Notes: generated by a model from the letters alone, not told the origin. 64,000 nucleotides of DNA from Prochlorococcus sp. MIT 0604 (GCF_000757845.1 NZ_CP007753.1:744001-808000), one strand, 5' to 3'. Positions 46,852 through 56,745 are shown, counted from the first letter of the stretch. Translations and numbers: made by a program.

Positions 46852-48074
46852 AAGTTTTTAATTAATTCTTTTTCAGTTGTTTTTATATCTTTTGATCCGG
46901 CAATTGCCAAATCTTCTTGCAGTTTGTTCTCACAAGATAGAACTCTTGACCAACTTGGTAACTGCTGTGTCGTAGGGCAAGCTAAGTAATCTTCTGTGGC
47001 TGGTCTCAATAATTTCGCAAATTTTTGTACTGATAGCTCTTCTTCATGCCTATCGTATGGAAGTTGATTAACTGCAGAATCTAATCCAAATTGTTTTACA
47101 CGATCTTCGCCAACTCTTTTGTAAAGAACTTCTAAGGTTGCTAGTTGAGTACTTGTTAAGGTCTCTGCTTGATGCTCCATGAGGCCTCTTAAAACACTTG
47201 AAAGTATTTCTGTACACATTTTTTGCAATCCTTCTTTAGATGAATCACCAATATTCTTGTGTTTATGATCAAACAAGCCAAGGTCAACTTGCGCTATTTT
47301 CGAGGTTCTTACGTTTCTATAAACCTCTGATAATAAACCTATCTCTAAACCCCAGTCACAAGGAATTCGTAAATTCATAGCAAGGTCTTTAGTGAAAGCA
47401 AATTCACCTGCTAATGGATACCTAAATGATTGAAGATATTGTAAAAAGGGACCCTTCCCTACTAACTGCTCAAGACTAGCCAATAAGGGACCCACAAATA
47501 ATCTTGTTGCTCTACCTTGCAATTGATTAGTCTCTAAGGATAACCTGCTGTAAAAAGCCTTTACATATGATATTCCATATGATTCATCCAGAAGTGGTAG
47601 TATCATTCTTGAAGGATACAAAGGACTAAAAGTTCTTATATCAGCATCAAAAAGAGCAACAACTTCAGATCTTCTTGTTGCAACTCCTATGCCTTGCCAG
47701 ACAGCCCAACCTTTACCTGGAGTTCCTAAAAGTTCTAATCCATTTTTTTCTTGGCTTTTTAATAGTTCTATTACAGAGGGAGAATTAGTCCATTGAACGT
47801 GAACTGGAAATGGCATTGAGTCAAAAAAGGATTTTGCTGATTTAACTTGTTGAACAGTTTTTGCAGAGAGCGCGATAACTAATTCATTTAAGCCTGTAAG
47901 GTCTTTTAAAACTTCTCTAATGTCTTTTAATGCTGGACGTTCAAATTCTTCATATAAGCAAGGTATTAAAATACTAGTTGGTCTTTTTTTAAGACTTTTG
48001 TTTAATTCTTTAAGTAAATTTCTTGTAACTCCATATTCATGTATTGTTGTGATTAAACCTTGTTGAAAGTCCAT
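46848..48074 (-). CDS. gpgS: Glucosyl-3-phosphoglycerate synthase (GT81)
   Basis: Transfers glucose from a nucleotide sugar to 3-phosphoglycerate, the first step of glucosylglycerate, a nitrogen-free compatible solute. 408 residues. [25 protein letters not shown] and the metal-binding DAD (D143-A-D145, [12 protein letters not shown]) are diagnostic. Divergent from the degradation/phosphatase operon with 50 bases between, inside which an AGTATTAATACT palindrome lies. Confidence 0.92.
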   Translation of the reverse strand: MDFQQGLITTIHEYGVTRNLLKELNKSLKKRPTSILIPCLYEEFERPALKDIREVLKDLTGLNELVIALSAKTVQQVKSAKSFFDSMPFPVHVQWTNSPSVIELLKSQEKNGLELLGTPGKGWAVWQGIGVATRRSEVVALFDADIRTFSPLYPSRMILPLLDESYGISYVKAFYSRLSLETNQLQGRATRLFVGPLLASLEQLVGKGPFLQYLQSFRYPLAGEFAFTKDLAMNLRIPCDWGLEIGLLSEVYRNVRTSKIAQVDLGLFDHKHKNIGDSSKEGLQKMCTEILSSVLRGLMEHQAETLTSTQLATLEVLYKRVGEDRVKQFGLDSAVNQLPYDRHEEELSVQKFAKLLRPATEDYLACPTTQQLPSWSRVLSCENKLQEDLAIAGSKDIKTTEKELIKNF

Positions 48075-48096
48075 TTTCTAATTGATGTGCAGAATA

Positions 48097-48108
48097 GTAT
48101 TAATACTT
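48097..48108. promoter_or_regulatory. Palindrome in the gpgS / GH13 divergent promoter
   Basis: AGTATTAATACT is a perfect 12-base palindrome in a 50-base region that must promote both genes. It can hold a -10 box on both strands or a regulator site. Confidence 0.3.
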
Positions 48109-48124
48109 CGTTGATTTTTTCAAA

Positions 48125-49885
48125 GTGAAGCAAATTGATTCAGAGAAAAAATTAGATAGATTACTGATTGATAAATTGTTAAAAACAATTTATTCAAATA
48201 ATACTACAGAAGAAATTAATTTTATTTCAAACCAATTATTACAGATTTTAGATGATTTCTCAGAGAAATCTGCTTATGAAGAAATAAGAGATAAGGAAAG
48301 GTGGAACGAATCTCATTCGGTTTTGATAACTTATGCAGATAGTATTTATAAAAATGGCGAGGCAACATTAAAAACTCTTGGTGAGTTGTTAAGTAAACAT
48401 TTTGGCAGTCTTTCTAAAGTTGTACATATTCTTCCTTTTCTGAAATCTACAAGTGATGGAGGTTTTGCAGTCTCAAGTTATGATTCTTTAGAAGAAAAAT
48501 TTGGTAGTTGGGATGATCTCAAAAGTATTTCTGAAAATCATGATTTGATGGCTGATTTAGTACTAAACCATGTCTCATCATCTCACCCATGGGTTCAACA
48601 ATTTATTAAATCTCAAGAACCTGGCATATCAAATGTTTTTTCACCAAAACAAAATCTTGACTGGTCAAATGTTGTTAGGCCAAGAAGTTCTTCATTGTTT
48701 TCTCAAATAAATACTGAAAATGGTCCTAAACAAGTTTGGACAACTTTTGGCCCAGATCAAATAGATTTGAATTGGCATAATCCAAAAATGACTATTGAAT
48801 TCTTAAATTTAATTATTACTTATTTATCTAATGGAATTAAATGGTTCAGGTTAGATGCTGTAGGTTTTATTTGGAAGGAATCAGGCACAACTTGCTTGCA
48901 TTTACCAAAAGCACATTCAATTGTGAAACTCTTAAGAGTTCTTTTAAATAATCTTCTTGATGAGGGAGTTTTAATAACTGAAACTAATGTTCCTCAAAAG
49001 GAAAATCTATCTTATCTGATTCCTCATGATGAAGCCCACATGGCATATAATTTCCCATTGCCCCCTCTTCTCCTAGAGGCAATTATTACTTCAAGAGCTG
49101 ATATCCTAAACTCATGGATTTTTGATTGGCCCATATTACCTGAAGATACTACTTTATTTAATTTCACTGCATCACATGATGGTGTTGGGCTAAGAGCTCT
49201 TGAGGGTTTAATGAATGAGCAGAGAATTAAAGATTTATTAATTAATTGTGAAAAAAGAGGTGGATTAGTAAGTCATAGACGTTTGTCAAATGGTGATGAT
49301 AAACCTTATGAATTGAATATTAGTTGGTGGAGTGCAATGGAAGACTCCAGTAGAGATGCTAAAAGATTTCAATTTGAGAGATTTATTTTGAGTCAATTAT
49401 TAGTAATGGCTCTGAAAGGTGTTCCTGCATTTTATTTACCGGCATTACTAGCTTCAGAAAATGATATAAAAAGTTTTTCTATGACAGGTCAAAGAAGAGA
49501 CCTAAATAGAGAAAAGTTTAAATCAGAAAATCTTTTATCCGTTTTAAATAATCCTGAATCTAATGCAAATAAAAACTTAAAATATCTTCGCGATGCTATG
49601 GATGTCAGGTCAAAATTAGAGCAATTTAACCCTTGTTCAGAAATGAAATGTTTGTCTAAAGGTAGAAGTGATATTGTTGTAATCAAAAGAGGTAAAGGAT
49701 CTGAGTCTGTTTTCGCAATCCATAATATGACTGAAAATAAAATTAATTATCAATTGAATGATAATGATCTACCGAAAATAATTGATAATGATTTCAATAC
49801 ACATGATTTTTTAACATCAACTAAATACAATTGCAAAAATATTAGTCTTGATGCTTTTCAAGTAATTTGGCTTAGTGCTTTATAA
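48125..49885 (+). CDS. GH13 sucrose-phosphorylase-like enzyme, probable glucosylglycerate phosphorylase
   Basis: 586 residues with a GTG start. GH13_18 catalytic motifs: ADLVLNHVSSSHPW, GIKWFRLDAVGF with nucleophile D244, general acid E286 in LITETNVP, and NFTASHDGVG. In this subfamily members phosphorolyse sucrose, glucosylglycerol or glucosylglycerate. The adjacent glucosylglycerate genes make glucosylglycerate the likely substrate here, giving glucose-1-phosphate and glycerate. Specificity is inference. Confidence 0.83.
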   Translation: MKQIDSEKKLDRLLIDKLLKTIYSNNTTEEINFISNQLLQILDDFSEKSAYEEIRDKERWNESHSVLITYADSIYKNGEATLKTLGELLSKHFGSLSKVVHILPFLKSTSDGGFAVSSYDSLEEKFGSWDDLKSISENHDLMADLVLNHVSSSHPWVQQFIKSQEPGISNVFSPKQNLDWSNVVRPRSSSLFSQINTENGPKQVWTTFGPDQIDLNWHNPKMTIEFLNLIITYLSNGIKWFRLDAVGFIWKESGTTCLHLPKAHSIVKLLRVLLNNLLDEGVLITETNVPQKENLSYLIPHDEAHMAYNFPLPPLLLEAIITSRADILNSWIFDWPILPEDTTLFNFTASHDGVGLRALEGLMNEQRIKDLLINCEKRGGLVSHRRLSNGDDKPYELNISWWSAMEDSSRDAKRFQFERFILSQLLVMALKGVPAFYLPALLASENDIKSFSMTGQRRDLNREKFKSENLLSVLNNPESNANKNLKYLRDAMDVRSKLEQFNPCSEMKCLSKGRSDIVVIKRGKGSESVFAIHNMTENKINYQLNDNDLPKIIDNDFNTHDFLTSTKYNCKNISLDAFQVIWLSAL

Positions 49886-49887
49886 AA

Positions 49888-50685
49888 ATGATAGATAATT
49901 CTTCTATTTGGGTAGTAAGTGATGTAGATGGTACTTTAATGGATCACTCATATGATTTATCACCTGCTAAAAAAACTATAAAAAAACTACAAAAATTATC
50001 TATACCAGTAATTCTTTGTACAAGCAAAACCGCTTCTGAGGTAAAAGTTATTAGAAAGGAACTTAACTTGACGGATCCTTATATTGTCGAGAATGGTGCG
50101 GCAATATACGGTGAGTCTCTTAACAGAGTAAATGGAGAAATTATTCTTGGAATAAAATACGAATCTCTTGAAGAAATCTTAAATTCTATTTCTGATGAAA
50201 TCGATTATAAACTTACTCCTCTTAATAATCTCACTAATCAAGAAGCCACTCAGCTCACAGGTTTAAAAGGCAACTCATTGAACTTAATGCGTGATAGGCA
50301 TTGGAGCATGCCTTTTTTAAATCCGCCAAGTTATCTAGAAGAGAAAATTAATATCTGTTGTAAAAAGTTCAATGTGGATATTTTTAAGGGAAATAGAATG
50401 AGTCACTTATTATCTACAAAATCGAATAAAGGTAAAGCAATAAATGCTCTCAAAGAATATTCAAATGTTCAAAATATTGAAATTATAGGTTTAGGTGACT
50501 CTCCAAATGATTTGCCCTTACTTTTAAACTCAGATATTAAAATCGTTATTCCTGGAATAGATGGACCTAACTTAAATTTACTTGATCAATTAAAGGAAGT
50601 GAAATTTACTTTAGCTTCTGAACCAAATGGATATGGTTGGAAAAATGAACTCAATAAATTGATAAATAAGCGAGAACTAAGTTAG
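49888..50685 (+). CDS. Glucosyl/mannosyl-3-phosphoglycerate phosphatase (HAD)
   Basis: 265 residues of the Cof-type HAD family. DVDGTLMDHSYD holds D12 and D14; VILCTSKTASEV, IVENGAAIY and GLGDSPNDLPLL are the other motifs, as in MpgP-type enzymes. It should dephosphorylate glucosyl-3-phosphoglycerate from GpgS. 2 bases after the GH13 gene. Confidence 0.87.
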   Translation: MIDNSSIWVVSDVDGTLMDHSYDLSPAKKTIKKLQKLSIPVILCTSKTASEVKVIRKELNLTDPYIVENGAAIYGESLNRVNGEIILGIKYESLEEILNSISDEIDYKLTPLNNLTNQEATQLTGLKGNSLNLMRDRHWSMPFLNPPSYLEEKINICCKKFNVDIFKGNRMSHLLSTKSNKGKAINALKEYSNVQNIEIIGLGDSPNDLPLLLNSDIKIVIPGIDGPNLNLLDQLKEVKFTLASEPNGYGWKNELNKLINKRELS

Positions 50686-50689
50686 ATAT

Positions 50690-51634
50690 ATGAAAGATTT
50701 AGATATTAATTTTCCTCTTGATAAATTTGAAAAATTAATTATAGATATTGGTTGGGAATCCTTGGATGATTGGTTCAATTTTTGGAATAATCAAAAAAAC
50801 ATTCTTTCAATTGATCAATATTGGAACAATAAAGTAAATGATGATTGGATTTGGGGTTTGGCTTTACCTCTTTTATCTCAGGCTTATAAATTTCAAAATA
50901 ACTTTTTTGATAGAAAAATAATTGGAATCTCAGCTTTACCTGGTACAGGGAAAACAACACTAGGTAAATGGCTCGAAGCTATATCGTTAAAATTAAATTT
51001 CAAAATTGCGGTTATTTCAATTGACGACTTTTACCTCCCATCAAATGAAATGAAATTAGCAATTAAGAATAACCCTTGGAATGTTTCAAGAGGATTTCCT
51101 GGTAGTCACTCAGTAAAATTAATGTATGAAACATTATTAAATTGGAAGATAAATGGAGAATTAAATGTACCAGTTTTTGATAAATCTTTAAGAAATGGTC
51201 TAGGAGATAGATCTCATTGGAGATTAGATAATCCTGATTTATTAATTCTTGAGGGATGGTTTTTGGGAATTAAACCTTATCCTAATGACATAAATGATCG
51301 AACCATAAATTCAACTAATTTGAGTCTTCATGAATCATCTTATGTATTGAAAATTCAAAATAACCTAAAAGAATATTTAGATATTTGGACTTTAATCGAC
51401 AATATTTGGCACTTAAAGCCTTTGAAGATGGAGTATATGAACATATGGAAAACAAATCAGGAAAAAGAAATGTTTTTACAGAAAGGCAACGCTCTACAAG
51501 ATAAAAAATTATCTAATTTCTTGAGAATGCTTAATGTCTCAATTCCTCATGAAAGTTTTGATGTTATAAAATCCTACGCGCTATTATTAATTGATCAAGA
51601 AAGAAATTTAGTCGAGGCTGCGTTGAATTTGTAG
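50690..51634 (+). CDS. D-glycerate 3-kinase-like P-loop kinase
   Basis: 314 residues. P-loop GISALPGTGKTTLG, VISIDDFYLPSNEM, WNVSRGFPGSHS, LILEGWFLGI: this is the GLYK (plant/cyanobacterial) glycerate kinase family. It recycles glycerate (from glucosylglycerate breakdown and photorespiration) to 3-phosphoglycerate. 4 bases after the phosphatase gene. Confidence 0.87.
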   Translation: MKDLDINFPLDKFEKLIIDIGWESLDDWFNFWNNQKNILSIDQYWNNKVNDDWIWGLALPLLSQAYKFQNNFFDRKIIGISALPGTGKTTLGKWLEAISLKLNFKIAVISIDDFYLPSNEMKLAIKNNPWNVSRGFPGSHSVKLMYETLLNWKINGELNVPVFDKSLRNGLGDRSHWRLDNPDLLILEGWFLGIKPYPNDINDRTINSTNLSLHESSYVLKIQNNLKEYLDIWTLIDNIWHLKPLKMEYMNIWKTNQEKEMFLQKGNALQDKKLSNFLRMLNVSIPHESFDVIKSYALLLIDQERNLVEAALNL

Positions 51635-51726
51635 CATTTTCCAAACTTCTTTTTTTTTCAGTAATTTTTTATACATTTTTTTAAGTTCTTAATAGTGTTT
51701 AATTGAACATATTTTGCTGTTTAGGG

Positions 51727-51954
51727 ATGGTTGAGTTTTCTTACAAAAATGAAGGCTGTAGGATGGTTGTATTGAGATGTATTGGCCCATCTAATTTTTT
51801 CTTAGAAAGAGTTTTATTTCCAACTGACATTCTTACTTTTATGGCTCCAAATGATTCAAGAGTTGAAATTTGGGGAAATGAATTATATGGTCCCAAGTTG
51901 GAAGAGAGAATAAGAATTTCTGCAGATAACGAGGATTCGACTTTAGTGGCTTAG
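51727..51954 (+). CDS. DUF1830 protein
   Basis: 75 residues from the ATG at 51727. A TTG at 51703 would add eight residues (NIFCCLG), which include CC as in many DUF1830 proteins, so the longer form is possible. CRMVVLRCIGPSNFFLERVLFPTDILTFMAP, SRVEIWGNE match the family. The function is unknown. Confidence 0.6.
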   Translation: MVEFSYKNEGCRMVVLRCIGPSNFFLERVLFPTDILTFMAPNDSRVEIWGNELYGPKLEERIRISADNEDSTLVA

Positions 51955-52042
51955 AAAGATATTGTGTAATTGTCTTCGAGTCAAAATTTTTTACAAATAC
52001 CTATTTTTTATTGATATCATCTAACTAGATTTAGTTTTATAG

Positions 52043-52168
52043 ATGTATTATCTTTCTTCCTTTGCAATAGGGGGTTTTGTTCCTTCTGCAGCTATTGCTG
52101 GAGTTTTACTTTTAGTTGGTTTAGGAGCCTTCTTTTATCTTGGTATTAAAGGACCCACAGATTATTAA
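52043..52168 (+). CDS. 41-residue single-span membrane protein, photosynthetic-subunit-like
   Basis: An ATG frame encodes MYYLSSFAIGGFVPS, then a span of about 20 residues (AAIAGVLLLVGLGAFFYLGI) and KGPTDY. It has the size and layout of low-mass thylakoid subunits (PSI, PSII, cytochrome b6f, NDH-1), but I cannot match it to a named one. Short polar C-terminus. Confidence 0.6.
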   Translation: MYYLSSFAIGGFVPSAAIAGVLLLVGLGAFFYLGIKGPTDY

Positions 52169-52231
52169 TCACGAGTTAATTCAAAAATTGTAATTTTAAA
52201 TTTTCATAACCTTTAATAATATGTTCACACT

Positions 52232-52366
52232 ATGGATTTAACTACTATTTTATTTATATTAAGCTTACCTTTCGTTTTATTATCAGTTTATTTTGGGACA
52301 AAAAATGATTTTTACGAGAGTGAGAATTATAAGGGAGATGGTTGTGCTCACGATGTTAAAAGGTAA
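52232..52366 (+). CDS. 44-residue single-span membrane protein
   Basis: ATG frame: span TTILFILSLPFVLLSVYFG, then a polar tail TKNDFYESENYKGDGCAHDVKR with one Cys-Ala-His. Located 63 bases after the 41-residue gene. Tail-to-tail with the next minus-strand gene, 8 bases apart. Not recognised. Confidence 0.5.
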   Translation: MDLTTILFILSLPFVLLSVYFGTKNDFYESENYKGDGCAHDVKR

Positions 52367-52374
52367 CTTTATTA

Positions 52375-52647
52375 CTAATCACCTCTAAATACACACGTCC
52401 ATCTACTATCAAATTGCCAAACAGGTTTGTATATTTCATTAGTAATTTTTTCGCCAGCCTTATTACAAGTATCTAAGTCTTTCATGGGAATAGAATGTAA
52501 CGAGGGACTTGTTATTCCACTGACCTCTGGCCTTCTTCCAGGTCCTTGTCTATAAGTTCCAATTATTAACCAATAGTTAGCTCTCGCAGAATCAGAAAAG
52601 ATTAAGGAAAAAAGAAAAAATAAAATTAAAATTGATTTTTTTTTCAT
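52375..52647 (-). CDS. Small secreted protein
   Basis: 90 residues with a signal peptide (ILILFFLFSLIFSDSARA). Mature part NYWLIIGTYRQGPG, DTCNKAGEKITNE, FDSRWTCVFRGD: two cysteines probably pair. Not recognised. Confidence 0.65.
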   Translation of the reverse strand: MKKKSILILFFLFSLIFSDSARANYWLIIGTYRQGPGRRPEVSGITSPSLHSIPMKDLDTCNKAGEKITNEIYKPVWQFDSRWTCVFRGD

Positions 52648-52716
52648 TTTTCTATACTAGCTTTTAATTTTTAAATGTAAATTGCTATTAATTAATTAGG
52701 TGATTTAATAATTTTT

Positions 52717-53517
52717 TTGGAATATTTAAAATTTATTTTATATGGATTAATTCAAGGTTTGACAGAATTTATTCCTGTAAGTAGTACAGCTCATTTAAAA
52801 GTTATTTCTCTTTTTTTAGGTATTGATGATCCTGGAGCATCTTTGTCCGCTACTATTCAACTTGGAAGTGTTTTAGCAATAGCTTGGTATTTTAGAAATG
52901 ATATTTTTAATTTCAGAAGTCAATCTTCCAAAAAATTTCTTGAATATCTCTTACATGAAAGATTATTAAGGTCTATTTTGATTGGTACAATTCCAATTGT
53001 TTTGCTTGGTGGGAGTATAAAAATATTTTTCTCTTCTTTTTTTGAAAATGTTCTTCGTTCAAATTTATCAATAGCATTGGTCTCATTTCTAATGGCTTTT
53101 TTTATGTACTTGGCAGATAGTTCGAAAAGAGGTTCTATTAATATTAATAATCATAATTATTCAGATAGTTTTTTTATAGGTTTCTTTCAGGCATTTGCCA
53201 TTTTCCCAGGTGTTTCAAGATCGGGGATTACTATTTCTAGCGCTCTAATATCTGGATGGGAAAGAGGCGATGCTGCGAAATTTTCTTTTCTTTTAGGAAT
53301 GCCAGCTATCTCTCTTGCTGCAATTGTTGAGCTTATTTCTTCTATAAATGATTTTTATTCATTAGGTTTTCTCCCTCTTTTTGTTGGTCTCATTACGACA
53401 TTTTTGTCATCTTTATTAGCTATAGATTTTTTATTAAAGTATTTTTCTTCCAATGGGTTGAAAATATTTATTATCTATCGAGTTATTTTTGGTGTGGTAA
53501 TTCTTTTGAATTTATAA
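52717..53517 (+). CDS. uppP: Undecaprenyl-diphosphatase
   Basis: Recycles the undecaprenyl carrier of peptidoglycan and other polymers. 266 residues, about seven spans, TTG start. The two BacA motifs GLTEFIPVSSTAHL and FPGVSRSGITISSAL are present. Confidence 0.93.
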   Translation: MEYLKFILYGLIQGLTEFIPVSSTAHLKVISLFLGIDDPGASLSATIQLGSVLAIAWYFRNDIFNFRSQSSKKFLEYLLHERLLRSILIGTIPIVLLGGSIKIFFSSFFENVLRSNLSIALVSFLMAFFMYLADSSKRGSININNHNYSDSFFIGFFQAFAIFPGVSRSGITISSALISGWERGDAAKFSFLLGMPAISLAAIVELISSINDFYSLGFLPLFVGLITTFLSSLLAIDFLLKYFSSNGLKIFIIYRVIFGVVILLNL

Positions 53518-53573
53518 TTGGATTTGAAAAAAAAATTTTGCAATTGTGTTAAGGTTTTAAAAAATTCTTTCTA

Positions 53574-53726
53574 ATGGACATTTTTATATCTTTCCAACTA
53601 GGTGAAGTGGAAGTCTCAAATTTAACTATATTGGTTTTAGCTTTTTTTTCTTCTTTTACATTCATAGCAGTAGGCATAAGTTCATATAAACTATACAAAT
53701 CCCTTATAAATGAAGATGATAAGTAA
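53574..53726 (+). CDS. 50-residue single-span membrane protein
   Basis: ATG frame: a short periplasmic or lumenal segment (FISFQLGEVEVSN), span LTILVLAFFSSFTFIAVGI, then SYKLYKSLINEDDK. Its stop codon abuts the 3' end of the tRNA-Pro gene on the other strand, with no gap. Not recognised. Confidence 0.5.
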   Translation: MDIFISFQLGEVEVSNLTILVLAFFSSFTFIAVGISSYKLYKSLINEDDK

Positions 53727-53800
53727 TCGGAACGGCGGGATTTGAACCCACGACCCCCACTACCCCAAAGTGGTGCGCTACCAAACTGCGCTACGCCCCG
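53727..53800 (-). tRNA. tRNA-Pro (anticodon GGG)
   Basis: 74 bases without an encoded CCA. Acceptor CGGGGCG pairs with CGTTCCG (two G-U pairs). Anticodon stem CCACT/AGTGG with loop TTGGGGT gives anticodon GGG, decoding CCC and CCU. The T arm is GTGGG-TTCAAAT-CCCGC in standard form. Confidence 0.95.
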
Positions 53801-53827
53801 TATCTTAACTATAAAGATAAGTTTGAT

Positions 53828-54556
53828 TTAAATGTTATTCTTTATAGGATTGTTATCAGATCTCAATACACACTTATCAACTTCCCAATTAAAGTTTTCC
53901 CATATATGGTCTTCTAATTTATAGTTGCTTCCAGTAAAAACTCCTAACTTAACTTTTGTAGGTGACGCAGAACAATACTGCCTGCTTCCAGCTGATGCAA
54001 GATATTGTTGATGGTATTGTTCAGCATAAAAATATGAATCAATCATTTTTATTTCCGTTTCGATTAAACCATAATTTTTTTTGTTTAGTTCCTTTTGATA
54101 TTCTTTCTTACTGGCTAATATTGTTTTAATATTATTTTCTTTTTTGTAATATATTGCTGATCTATATTGGGTTCCCATATCATTACCTTGCCTGTTTTTT
54201 TGAGTAGGGTCATGACATTCCCAAAACATTTTTAATAAATCACTTACATCAATTTCACTTTTATCCCATATAACTCTTACAACTTCTGAATGACCAGTTA
54301 AGCCCGAACATACTTCATAATAAGTTGGATTGCTTTTTTCGCCACCAGCATAACCTACAGAAGTTGTGACAACTCCTGGAAGTTTCCAAAAGCATTTTTC
54401 AGCCCCCCAGAAACATCCACATCCAAAAATTATTTCATCTTCTTGGTTATTAGGATCTTTCTTAATATCTGTATTTAATATTCTATGTAATGAATAAGGA
54501 TCATTAGTTAAATTTACCGCCTTATTATTCATGATTTTTTTCAGATATTTAAACAT
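53828..54556 (-). CDS. msrA: Peptide methionine-(S)-S-oxide reductase
   Basis: 242 residues. The catalytic GCFWGAEKCFWKLPGV carries the nucleophile cysteine, and GGEKSNPTYYEVCSGLTGHSEVV follows. Repairs oxidised methionine. C-terminal C (KYCS) may act as resolving cysteine. An N-terminal extension of about 45 residues precedes the core. Confidence 0.94.
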   Translation of the reverse strand: MFKYLKKIMNNKAVNLTNDPYSLHRILNTDIKKDPNNQEDEIIFGCGCFWGAEKCFWKLPGVVTTSVGYAGGEKSNPTYYEVCSGLTGHSEVVRVIWDKSEIDVSDLLKMFWECHDPTQKNRQGNDMGTQYRSAIYYKKENNIKTILASKKEYQKELNKKNYGLIETEIKMIDSYFYAEQYHQQYLASAGSRQYCSASPTKVKLGVFTGSNYKLEDHIWENFNWEVDKCVLRSDNNPIKNNI

Positions 54557-54592
54557 AATTTAAATCTATATATTACAAGAAAAAAATTATTT

Positions 54593-56338
54593 TTAGCTCT
54601 TAACAATTCTTGTAGCTAGTTCTCTCTCCCAAAGTTGTTTATATAATCCATTTATTTTTACTAAATCTTTATGAGACCCTTCTTGTACTATTTCTCCTTT
54701 ATCCATTACTAGAACCCTATCACAGGTAGCTGCAACAGAAAGTTGGTGACTTATCATGATGATTGTTTTATTACTTCTATCACTCATTTCATCTATAATT
54801 TTTGCTGCTGTTTTATTATCTACGCTTGCTAATGCATCATCAAGAACAACAATAGGAGAATTAACAAGTAGTGCTCTTCCTAGTGCAGTTCTTTGTCTTT
54901 GTCCTCCACTTAAAGTAATACCTCTTTCGCCAACAATAGTTTTAAATCTTTGTGGAAAACTATTGATATCATCAATTAATCCTGCTTTTGTAGCGCTTTC
55001 TTTAACTAAAACTTTAGATGCTTTGGGTTCTCCAAAACTTAGGTTTTCTGAAATTGTAGAAGTAAATAAGAATGCTTCTTGAGGAACGATTGAAATATTT
55101 TTTCTAAGTTCATTTAATTTTAGAGTTTTTACATCAATTTCATCTAAAAATAATTGATTGTCTGGTATTTCAATAGTTCTTCCTAGAGATTTTGCTAATG
55201 TTGTCTTGCCACAACCTACTGGGCCAACTATTGCAATAAGTTCTCCAGGATAAATCTTAAAATTAAGACTATTTAATGAGTTAAATTTTGATCCTGGATA
55301 CTTTATCGTTAAATTTTTTGCTTCTAAAAATCCTTTAATCTTCCTTTTTAATAATTTAGCTTCTGCCCTATCTACAATATTTGGTCTGTTCTGAAAGATC
55401 TCTTCCACACGATCTAAACTTACTTGACCGAGTTGAAAAGTATTTAAGGTAAAACCTAATAGAGCCGTAGGGAAGACAAGTCTTTCTACGTAAAGAATTA
55501 GAGCTACTAAACCACCTATCGAAATAAATCCACTCTCTAGTTGGAAAGATCCTAATGATAATAAAATCAATAATGAAATTGAGGAAATACCTTGTAACAA
55601 AGGGAATAGGGTACTAGCTGTTCTTGCAAGTTTTATAGCTGAATTTCGATAAGAATTATTGTATATGTTAAATTCTTTTTTCTCAGCATTTTCTTGGGCA
55701 TAAATTTTGATGGCGCTTATGCCAGAAAGATCTTCCTGTATTAAATCACTAAGTTTTGATAATGATTCTTGTTGAGCTTTTCTTTGTTTAACCATTCTGC
55801 CGCCGAATAGACTTACAATTCCAAGGATTAATGGAAATATCATTAAAGCTGATATTGTTAATGTTTTATTAATCGCAAACATTGAAGGAATAGTGAATGA
55901 ATAAGCTAATACAATGTTGCACAGGCTTAAAACAGTAAAGCCTAATAGTCTTCTTATATTTTCAACATCGCTTGTAGCTCTGCTAATAATGTCTCCACTT
56001 CCTTTCTCTTGGATCCAATCTGGATCTTGAATTAGTAAATGTTCAAAAAGTTTTTGACGAAGATTTACCTCTACTTTTCTACCTATACCGAAGACAATCT
56101 GTCTTGAAAATAATCTTATTAAACCCATTAAAGTTGCTAAAAATATTAACCACAAAGATTTAGAAATAACAAAGTCAGAGGAAAACCCAATTTGTAGTTG
56201 GTCAATTATATTTTTTACTTCTAAGGGTATTACAACACTTAATATATTTACTACCAAGAGAGCTAAAGCTCCATATAAGAATTCTTTTTTGTAGGGTCTA
56301 AGGTATTTAGCTATAACTTTTATGTTTAAATTTTTCAT
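54593..56338 (-). CDS. ABC exporter, fused membrane and ATPase domains (MsbA/MdlB type)
   Basis: 581 residues: six spans (residues 1-300), then the nucleotide-binding domain with Walker A GPVGCGKTTLAK, signature TLSGGQRQRTALGRAL and Walker B IVVLDDALASVD. A likely homodimer exporting lipid or drugs. Confidence 0.9.
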   Translation of the reverse strand: MKNLNIKVIAKYLRPYKKEFLYGALALLVVNILSVVIPLEVKNIIDQLQIGFSSDFVISKSLWLIFLATLMGLIRLFSRQIVFGIGRKVEVNLRQKLFEHLLIQDPDWIQEKGSGDIISRATSDVENIRRLLGFTVLSLCNIVLAYSFTIPSMFAINKTLTISALMIFPLILGIVSLFGGRMVKQRKAQQESLSKLSDLIQEDLSGISAIKIYAQENAEKKEFNIYNNSYRNSAIKLARTASTLFPLLQGISSISLLILLSLGSFQLESGFISIGGLVALILYVERLVFPTALLGFTLNTFQLGQVSLDRVEEIFQNRPNIVDRAEAKLLKRKIKGFLEAKNLTIKYPGSKFNSLNSLNFKIYPGELIAIVGPVGCGKTTLAKSLGRTIEIPDNQLFLDEIDVKTLKLNELRKNISIVPQEAFLFTSTISENLSFGEPKASKVLVKESATKAGLIDDINSFPQRFKTIVGERGITLSGGQRQRTALGRALLVNSPIVVLDDALASVDNKTAAKIIDEMSDRSNKTIIMISHQLSVAATCDRVLVMDKGEIVQEGSHKDLVKINGLYKQLWERELATRIVKS

Positions 56339-56418
56339 TTTATTTTGCCCATATGATTAAGATAATGTTTCATTTTTGGATATGTGAGCTAATTTTATAA
56401 ATGATTCAGTATTTATTT

Positions 56419-56715
56419 ATGGGTAACGAACAAACTCATCCATTACATGAAACCGACAAGAGTATTATAGATTCCCTTATCACAAAAAAAACGCCAGAAG
56501 AACTTGACTATATAAATTTAGCTAGATTAATAAATCGCTATAACAATTTCCCTGGAGAAATTGAAATTAAAAATGATATTGAAAAAATTTTAAAATTTTG
56601 GAAAATCACTAAAAATCAACTTTTTTCAAATACAAAGAATATTTGGTCAAGAAACTTTAGGCCCTCAAATACTAATAAAGATTTAATTGGCTCAAGTTTT
56701 GATACCTCAGATTAA
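56419..56715 (+). CDS. DUF3288 protein
   Basis: 98 residues from the ATG at 56419 (an upstream ATG adds six residues). QTHPLHETDKSIIDSLI, ELDYINLARLINRYNNFPG and ILKFWKITKNQLFSNT are the family pattern. The function is unknown in cyanobacteria. Confidence 0.72.
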   Translation: MGNEQTHPLHETDKSIIDSLITKKTPEELDYINLARLINRYNNFPGEIEIKNDIEKILKFWKITKNQLFSNTKNIWSRNFRPSNTNKDLIGSSFDTSD

Positions 56716-56745
56716 ATTTTTTCATAATTTTTCTTCAATAATTAA

